From contig CAZBXB010000026.1 of NCBI GenBank assembly GCA_964496075.1, forward strand, positions 1-9,683: DNA of 9,683 nucleotides, in the 5' to 3' direction. The translations under genes and the position numbers were made by a program. The notes under the pieces are model-generated. The model made no database searches, was not told where the DNA came from, and was given only the letters and a program-made list of their open reading frames with translations. This DNA is from UBA1372 sp964496075 (GTDB taxonomy: Bacteria; Patescibacteriota; Microgenomatia; UBA12405). Positions 5,630 to 9,683 of this stretch are shown one piece after another; positions within the stretch are counted from its first letter, which is position 1, and each line of letters begins with the position of its first letter.

Positions 5630-6220
5630 ATGGCAAGGTATAGTATGAGTTTATTAACTAAAAAATTAATGGAATTTGATTTGGATTTGATTGATTTTAG
5701 GACTTTACAGCGATTGTTGGGAATAAAAAATGACAGAACTGGCTATCGAGTGATTGATGATTTAGTTAAAAATGAAATATTGACCAAAATAGAGAGGGAT
5801 AAATATCAGGTTGCGGGTAGAGGAAGTACTTTTAAAATAGCTAATTTTCTATATCAACCGTCATATATATCATTGGAGACAGCTCTAAACTATTGGGGGG
5901 TAGTGTCTCAGTTTCCTTTTGAAGTAACCAGCATTACATCTAAAAAGACAAGTACAAAAAGTTTTGATGGTAAAGTCTATGGTTTTAGGCATATAGCACC
6001 TAAATATTTTGGCATGTTTACAAAAGTTGATGGGGCATTGGTGGCCCTACCGGAAAAAGCATTGTTTGATCAGATCTATTTGACATCTAAAGGATTAAAG
6101 ACAATTAATTTTGATGAGTATGACATGACAAAAATAAAGAAAACTGTTTTTAATGACATAGTTGAGCAATTGTCGGCTGATAAAAAAATTATGGAATTAT
6201 ATTTTAAGATTAAAAAATAA
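5630..6220 (+). CDS. abiEi: AbiEi-type antitoxin, module III
   Basis: 196 aa. It has an N-terminal winged helix-turn-helix (about 8-62, FRTLQRLLGIKNDRTGYRVI) and the same landmarks as module I: YQPSYISLETALNYWG (75-90), TSKKTSTKSF (103-112) and ALPEKALFDQIYL (139-151). It is clearly paralogous to but diverged from the module I antitoxin, so cross-talk is uncertain. ATG 5630 gives an N terminus of the same length as module I; ATG 5645 is a real alternative, with AAGG six bases upstream. It ends one base before the toxin start, so translation is coupled. The gene looks intact and could still repress its promoter, although its toxin partner is truncated. Confidence 0.82.
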   Translation: MARYSMSLLTKKLMEFDLDLIDFRTLQRLLGIKNDRTGYRVIDDLVKNEILTKIERDKYQVAGRGSTFKIANFLYQPSYISLETALNYWGVVSQFPFEVTSITSKKTSTKSFDGKVYGFRHIAPKYFGMFTKVDGALVALPEKALFDQIYLTSKGLKTINFDEYDMTKIKKTVFNDIVEQLSADKKIMELYFKIKK

Positions 6221-6221
6221 T

Positions 6222-6704
6222 ATGTTGACCAAAGACCAGATACAGCAGTTTTCCAGACAGATGAAGACAAATGAGAGTGTAGTGGTACGGGAGTATATCC
6301 AGGTTTTGTTTTTAAAAGAGTTATATATGGAAAAGTATGCCGAAAATATATTTTTTAAAGGCGGGACGGCAATTAGGTTGATACTAAATGGTACTAGATT
6401 TTCTGAGGATCTGGATTTTACTGTCATGGGTGGTAAGGCTAGTTTTAATGCTTTTGTTAAAGGGTTTTTTAAGAAAATAAATAAACTTTATAATTTTAGT
6501 TTTAAAGATAGACATAGCTTGATTGGGGTACGGTATTTGTTGACTTATGATTCAAAGGGATTGGGTAGTAAGGTATTTATTAATTTGGATTTTTCATTTA
6601 GAGAAAAAGTGTTGGAAACAAGCAAGTCAATTGTGGAGACAGAATATCCAGTAGTGTTTAGGTCTTTTGTAAATCATTTGTCAGCTAGAGAGATTGTGGA
6701 GTAG
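6222..6704 (+). CDS. AbiEii-type toxin lacking its C terminus, module III
   Basis: 160 aa from ATG 6222, one base after the antitoxin stop. A longer frame from 6162 only adds codons inside the antitoxin gene. The catalytic front half is present at the same positions as in module I: FKGGTAIR (45-52) and RFSEDLDFT (59-67), then an acidic strand FINLDFS. The protein stops at LSAREIVE (153-160), where family members go on into the helix and the RDxYD motif; about 78 residues are missing relative to module I. Hairpin-forming repeats start 17 bases after the stop. It is probably inactive or altered. It is not the other half of the module II fragment, because the two overlap by roughly 50 aligned residues. 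Confidence 0.72.
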   Translation: MLTKDQIQQFSRQMKTNESVVVREYIQVLFLKELYMEKYAENIFFKGGTAIRLILNGTRFSEDLDFTVMGGKASFNAFVKGFFKKINKLYNFSFKDRHSLIGVRYLLTYDSKGLGSKVFINLDFSFREKVLETSKSIVETEYPVVFRSFVNHLSAREIVE

Positions 6705-6720
6705 GGGTTTAAATTTGTCT

Positions 6721-6746
6721 GTAGGGGCGGACCCCTGTGTCCGTCC
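6721..6746. repeat. REP-like hairpin repeat
   Basis: GGGCGGAC (6725-6732) and GTCCGTCC (6739-6746) pair over eight positions (one G-T) around a six-base loop. The sequence is GC-rich in an AT-rich setting and lacks a T run, so it is not a typical terminator. The pattern (TAGGGGCGGACC...GTCCG) resembles dispersed repeats in many uncultured bacterial genomes, from memory. It sits where the module III toxin is cut off. Confidence 0.5.
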
Positions 6747-6755
6747 AAATGAAAG

Positions 6756-6773
6756 GTTGAGGTCGACCCCAAC
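6756..6773. repeat. Second GC-rich palindrome
   Basis: GTTG-A-GGTCGACC-C-CAAC is an 18-base palindrome with a single mismatched pair. It follows the first hairpin by nine bases and precedes the LamG gene stop by six. It may be part of the same repeat unit. Confidence 0.4.
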
Positions 6774-6779
6774 GGGAAA

Positions 6780-7256
6780 TTAATTAAAAGATATCGCCCC
6801 GTTATTATAAAGCGTTTTGATTTGATCACCGGTTAAAGCGTAATTGTAGATACGGACGTTGTCAATAAGACCGTCCCAATATCTTGAGGAGGAATATGTC
6901 TCATCGTGTCCAACCTCTATGCCGATTGTTGTTTTAAGTGTTCCTGAAAGGCTGTCTTTGTTTTGAAATTCCCCATCTACATAAATCTTAACTTTACTGC
7001 CATCATATACTCCGACTACATAGTGCCATTCGTCAGTATCAACGACTAAACTATCACCCGAAGATTTTACTCCTTCGTCTGTCGTTATCATAAAAGTATA
7101 ATGTTCAGTATCATCTTGGTATAACAGAAAAGAATAACCATCCGCTTGTTCCCCAAAGACAATACAGGGGTAGCTAACGAAATTCTTAATATAAGCCCAA
7201 CCACTAACTGTAATCTGATTTAAATTATTTAGACTTAAGCTGTTAGGCATCTCCAC
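6780..7256 (-). CDS. LamG-domain part of a broken DUF2341-LamG surface gene
   Basis: 159 codons including the stop, with a nominal GTG start. This is a nearly complete concanavalin-A-like (LamG) lectin domain: ITVSGWAYIKNF, EWHYVVGVYDGSKVKIYVDG and the closing WDGLIDNVRIYNYALTGDQI. In-frame codons upstream (NGNDDYV, 7274-7254) also belong to LamG but have no start; the frame closes at 7281-7283. There is no signal peptide or anchor of its own, so it must once have been joined to the frame at 7261-7569, which lies one frame away. LamG domains bind glycans or proteins. As it stands the product would stay cytoplasmic unless a frameshift rescues it. Confidence 0.6.
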   Translation of the reverse strand: MEMPNSLSLNNLNQITVSGWAYIKNFVSYPCIVFGEQADGYSFLLYQDDTEHYTFMITTDEGVKSSGDSLVVDTDEWHYVVGVYDGSKVKIYVDGEFQNKDSLSGTLKTTIGIEVGHDETYSSSRYWDGLIDNVRIYNYALTGDQIKTLYNNGAISFN

Positions 7257-7260
7257 ATAA

Positions 7261-7569
7261 TCATCGTTTCCATTGAGGAATTAATTTACCATTGATGTCG
7301 GTGATGTGGATATCGTCACAGTCAGTTTGCATTTTGCCGGCATTGACCAAAGCACTGGTACCTATGTCAAAGCTAACTTGAAAATCAGTGAGATCAGAAC
7401 CTGTCCAGCCAATATCTATGGCTTGTCTGTAGATCCAGGTTTCATTCCACCAATTGGCTTGGACTGTACCGGGTTTGTGTCTGGTTTTGGCCAAGAAGAC
7501 AATACCGGTGAGTAGAATAAAGACAGCTATTAGTAAAATCTTGGTAGGGATTTTGTCAAAACGAGACAT
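7261..7569 (-). CDS. N-terminal part of a broken DUF2341-LamG surface gene
   Basis: 102 aa from ATG 7569. A basic start and one membrane helix (about 10-27) are followed by the opening of a DUF2341 domain: WWNETWIYRQAIDI (40-53), TDFQVSFDI and DCDDIHITDINGKLIPQW (83-100). The frame then runs into a stop at KR. In intact relatives DUF2341 continues for many more residues and is commonly followed by LamG. Here the remainder of DUF2341 and the start of LamG are missing, and the reading frame is lost. A perfect TATAAT lies six bases before the ATG, so the gene was, and may still be, expressed from a leaderless transcript as a short anchored stub. Confidence 0.62.
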   Translation of the reverse strand: MSRFDKIPTKILLIAVFILLTGIVFLAKTRHKPGTVQANWWNETWIYRQAIDIGWTGSDLTDFQVSFDIGTSALVNAGKMQTDCDDIHITDINGKLIPQWKR

Positions 7570-7575
7570 TGGTTT

Positions 7576-7581
7576 ATTATA
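7576..7581 (-). promoter_or_regulatory. -10 box of the DUF2341 gene, leaderless start
   Basis: A perfect TATAAT on the minus strand is separated from ATG 7569 by six bases, so transcription would begin at the start codon. No convincing -35 box is visible. Confidence 0.45.
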
Positions 7582-7629
7582 AGAAAATTAAGACATAAAG
7601 ACCATGGTTTTCTTGTTTCGCTTTAATGA

Positions 7630-7647
7630 TTTGGCATGAATGCCAAA
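7630..7647. promoter_or_regulatory. Near-perfect dyad, possible operator
   Basis: TTTGGCAT-GA-ATGCCAAA has eight paired positions and a two-base centre. It lies between the divergent DUF2341 gene and the membrane-protein operon. The tiny centre suits a protein-binding dyad better than an RNA hairpin. Confidence 0.35.
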
Positions 7648-7702
7648 ATATTGAGATCTTGAAATAGAATGTTTTAGTGATGTATAGGGAGTAGATTGTA
7701 GC

Positions 7703-7735
7703 TAACTAAAAAAAGTGTTAGTCTTAATTTAGTTA
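7703..7735. repeat. Inverted repeat before the membrane-protein operon
   Basis: TAACTAAA (7703-7710) and TTTAGTTA (7728-7735) are perfect inverted copies 17 bases apart, ending 16 bases before ATG 7752. It could be a leader hairpin or binding site, or chance in AT-rich DNA. I could not place a good promoter for this operon. Confidence 0.25.
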
Positions 7736-7751
7736 AAAATAAATATCCAAT

Positions 7752-8255
7752 ATGGCTAAACCTTATCAATACGCAACACCAATTTGTTTAGTCCTTACTT
7801 TTTTAGCACTTGTGGGTGTTTTTTGGGGTCTCAATACATCCAGTCCATTGACGGCAATGCTTTTTCTGTTTCCGACCATTCTTTATGAAGTTTATCGAAC
7901 TGAAGGTGCTTCAACCAAAAGTGCCTCTTGGGGCTTACTGGTAGTTTTTATCTTAGAAATTTTGTTTATTTTAGGAAATGTCAGTTTTGATTTAGCCGGT
8001 TTCTTAGGTACTGAGCAACAGTATATTGGTGGCCATATTGTCCCATTGGGAGATATTAAAGTTGTTGCCCCGGCGGCAATGGCTGCTTTATCGGCAGTTC
8101 TTTTTACTCGCACACGTGGTCGATACACCAAGTGGTTGGCAGTAATTATTTTTGCCAGTTCTTTTGCAATTATTTATGCCCTAGACCCAACAGTTTTTAC
8201 CAGACTATTGAAGATAGGTATTAAAGAGGGATTAAATAAAGTTCAATTTTATTAA
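7752..8255 (+). CDS. Five-helix integral membrane protein of unknown family
   Basis: 167 aa from ATG 7752. Hydrophobic stretches at about 8-27, 32-48, 58-76, 101-119 and 127-145 suggest five membrane helices, with Lys/Arg-rich loops at 49-57 (RTEGASTKS) and 119-127 (TRTRGRYTK) probably facing the cytoplasm. A short, weakly hydrophobic tail follows (150-167). I do not recognise the family. It is the first gene of a packed plus-strand set: the next start is ten bases after its stop, so co-transcription is likely. No Shine-Dalgarno is visible. The neighbours are all envelope proteins, which points to a shared membrane or export role. Confidence 0.7.
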   Translation: MAKPYQYATPICLVLTFLALVGVFWGLNTSSPLTAMLFLFPTILYEVYRTEGASTKSASWGLLVVFILEILFILGNVSFDLAGFLGTEQQYIGGHIVPLGDIKVVAPAAMAALSAVLFTRTRGRYTKWLAVIIFASSFAIIYALDPTVFTRLLKIGIKEGLNKVQFY

Positions 8256-8265
8256 ATAAAGCTAA

Positions 8266-8889
8266 ATGTTTAAACAAAAAGAAGAAGTTGTTATTGTGGC
8301 AGTTTTAGCGATTATCGTTAGCGCCTTGCTTTCAGGATATGGTGTTTATTATTTTTTGAGGTTGCGACCGTCTAAAGCCATCGAACCCCAACTGCTTCAA
8401 AATTCACCAAGGCTGGAAGATCAAGCCGACTTATCAAAAAACTTAGAAATGACCAACACCGATGGTGAAAGTGATAGTCAGAAAGCAGCTCAATCAGTCG
8501 GTGATTTTTATAATTATCTGGAAAGTGGAGATTACGATCTAGCAGTACCTTTATTTAATTGGCAATACCGAGGCATTGAAGATGAAATTAAGGAAATAAC
8601 CGGTCCGGACTTTGATTTTGGAAATAAAGCTGAAATTTTACAAAAAATCTGTTCTCAAGAAAATGTGATGATCCGGATAAATATTTTACGTGTTAAAGCA
8701 ACTCCCAATGGTCGAAACTATGATGTAATCATCAACTATTTGGAAGAAGATGACCAAATTTATGTTTCCAGCAGTCGTGTTGCCGGCCAATTTATCAACG
8801 AAACTGACTTTGTTGTACCTGTTGAAAAAATTAATGATACTTTTCTTATAAATAGCCTACCGGGAGTATTTGTAGTCACCGGTGAATAA
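8266..8889 (+). CDS. Single-pass membrane protein with NTF2-like outer domain
   Basis: 207 aa. One membrane helix (about 8-31) follows a charged start (MFKQKEE). An acidic, Ser/Gln-rich linker (35-72) leads to a globular domain (73-205). This opens with a helix and the pattern FYNYLESGDYDLAVPLF (82-98) and ends in alternating beta strands, as in NTF2-like/DUF4878-type domains, which serve as accessory or ligand-binding modules in envelope proteins. The fold call is from pattern only. It sits ten bases after the upstream gene and four bases before the next, inside the operon. Confidence 0.68.
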   Translation: MFKQKEEVVIVAVLAIIVSALLSGYGVYYFLRLRPSKAIEPQLLQNSPRLEDQADLSKNLEMTNTDGESDSQKAAQSVGDFYNYLESGDYDLAVPLFNWQYRGIEDEIKEITGPDFDFGNKAEILQKICSQENVMIRINILRVKATPNGRNYDVIINYLEEDDQIYVSSSRVAGQFINETDFVVPVEKINDTFLINSLPGVFVVTGE

Positions 8890-8893
8890 AAAA

Positions 8894-9004
8894 ATGAATA
8901 AAAATGATCTAAAAATTATTGCTTTGGCCGTTTTGATAACCGCTTTTTTAGTAGGCGGAGAAGTTTTTTGGTGGTTAAAACTGGGCAACAAACTAATAAA
9001 TTAA
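8894..9004 (+). CDS. 36-residue single-helix membrane peptide
   Basis: ATG 8894 to TAA 9002-9004. The product is a short polar start (MNKNDLK), a hydrophobic helix of about 19 residues (IIALAVLITAFLVGGEVFW) and a basic tail (WLKLGNKLIN). It fits exactly between two operon genes, four bases after one stop and eight before the next start, which supports it being a real gene. Small membrane peptides of this kind often regulate or stabilise a larger membrane complex; here the partner would be one of the operon's own proteins, but that is inference. An in-frame Glu within the helix is notable. Confidence 0.6.
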   Translation: MNKNDLKIIALAVLITAFLVGGEVFWWLKLGNKLIN

Positions 9005-9012
9005 ATAATAAT

Positions 9013-9683
9013 ATGAATATGATAAAAAAATTTTTATTCTCTGTCCTTTTAATAGTTATGCTTACTGTTGGTTGCTTGGGTGATGTTCATGCTCAGCAAA
9101 CTTTACCCCCGGGAGGTGATGATTTTAAGACTGCCGTACCTCTGTCTTTAGGTGAATTTCAAGGTGGAATTTTAGAAGATGGCAAAAATTGGTACTATCT
9201 GATCAGCCCTGAGATTAAGCCCGGGCAAGAACTCCAAATCAAAGATTTTTTTAGCGGTAACACTCTGATGAGTGCGATTATTTATGATCAAAACAAACAA
9301 AGTTTGGCCAAAAATGATTATCAAAAGCAAAATGAGACTCATACCGGCTTTTGGTTAAATGGCAGTGGCCAATCGGAAAAATGTTATCTGGAACTTTCTA
9401 ACCAATCTATCTGGTCAGCTACATTTCAGAATGTCAGTCTGGAAATAATTGATCGTTTTGATGCCGATAGCCAAACTGATGCCGGTGGTTCTTTTGATAG
9501 CGCATTGTCGATTGGAATCAATCAATACAAAAGTTTTCTTGATTTTAATTATGAAGCTAGTGATAATAAAGACTTTTATAAAATTGATGTGCCTCGGGGA
9601 CAAAAGCTAACCGTAAAAGTTACCCCGCCTGATGATTTATTCTTAGATCTAAAAATCTATGATAAAAATAGAAGTCAACTTGT
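9013..9683 (+). CDS. Secreted protein with two PPC-like beta-sandwich domains, partial
   Basis: 223 complete codons are seen and the gene runs off the right edge. Residues 1-27 are a signal peptide: MNMIKKFLF, a hydrophobic core, and a VHA/QQ cleavage site. C21 gives a weak alternative lipobox, with Thr at -3. Residues 36-147 and 158-223 resemble each other and the pre-peptidase C-terminal (PPC) domain: opening D-x-x-x-A-x-x-L/I, then DFYKIDVPRGQKLTVKV and LDLKIYDKN. Such domains are added to secreted enzymes and surface proteins for binding or stability, so an enzymatic domain may lie beyond the window. ATG 9019 is an alternative start. It is the fourth gene of the operon, eight bases after the small peptide. 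Confidence 0.7.
   Translation, partial: MNMIKKFLFSVLLIVMLTVGCLGDVHAQQTLPPGGDDFKTAVPLSLGEFQGGILEDGKNWYYLISPEIKPGQELQIKDFFSGNTLMSAIIYDQNKQSLAKNDYQKQNETHTGFWLNGSGQSEKCYLELSNQSIWSATFQNVSLEIIDRFDADSQTDAGGSFDSALSIGINQYKSFLDFNYEASDNKDFYKIDVPRGQKLTVKVTPPDDLFLDLKIYDKNRSQL

Noticed and set aside
4557..6704. Toxin fragments II and III as two halves of one split gene
   Set aside because: They overlap by about 50 aligned residues around the third acidic strand, so they come from two different genes.
6725..6746. Rho-independent terminator
   Set aside because: The hairpin is GC-rich but has no T run on either side; it fits a REP-like repeat better.
7892..8131. 79-aa minus-strand frame opposite the five-helix protein
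   Set aside because: Antisense shadow of a coherent membrane-protein frame.

Overview
The window looks like part of a candidate phyla radiation genome (Patescibacteria, most likely a Microgenomates-type lineage). That is an inference from three things: the families present (membrane-anchored fibre proteins with stalk repeats and a Hint domain, DUF2341-LamG proteins, Big_1-like Ig proteins, AbiE-type toxin-antitoxin pairs); the low G+C; and several genes with a -10 box almost on the start codon and no Shine-Dalgarno sequence. No rRNA, tRNA, CRISPR array or transposase was seen.

Left part (1-2110, minus strand). A two-gene unit encodes a 145-aa protein with integrase-type SAM-like domains but no recombinase catalytic domain, then a membrane-anchored fibre/stalk protein that runs off the window in the middle of a Hint/intein-like domain. 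The second SAM-like domain is split between the two genes. They overlap by ATGA, and a T TTA AAC slippery heptamer lies ten bases before the upstream gene's stop codon. A -1 shift there would fuse the two proteins and rebuild the domain. About 500 bases with no convincing gene follow.

Middle part (2679-6775). Two small membrane-anchored Ig-like proteins, one on each strand, enclose or flank three AbiEi/AbiEii modules. Module I (3142-4498) is complete, with a strong promoter, an operator-like dyad and a good ribosome binding site. Module II is reduced to a promoter and the C-terminal half of a toxin. Module III has an antitoxin but a toxin cut off at its C terminus, next to hairpin repeats. 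Modules I and III each begin, at a perfect TTGACA box, directly beside a short fossil of the 3' end of a minus-strand surface gene (Ig for I, LamG for III). A longer homologue of the same family ends just to the right of each. This layout resembles integration at gene 3' ends with displacement of the old end, or repeated gene replacement.

Right part (6780-9683). A broken minus-strand DUF2341-LamG surface gene carries an internal, frame-breaking deletion, apparently at a short stretch of microhomology. Divergent from it is a tightly packed plus-strand operon of four envelope genes: a five-helix membrane protein, a single-pass protein with an NTF2-like outer domain, a 36-aa membrane peptide, and a secreted protein with two PPC-like domains cut by the window edge. 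Strand composition also changes near 6.7 kb, from a strong G excess on the plus strand to rough balance or C excess.

Overall this reads as an accessory surface-protein and toxin-antitoxin island with much local rearrangement.
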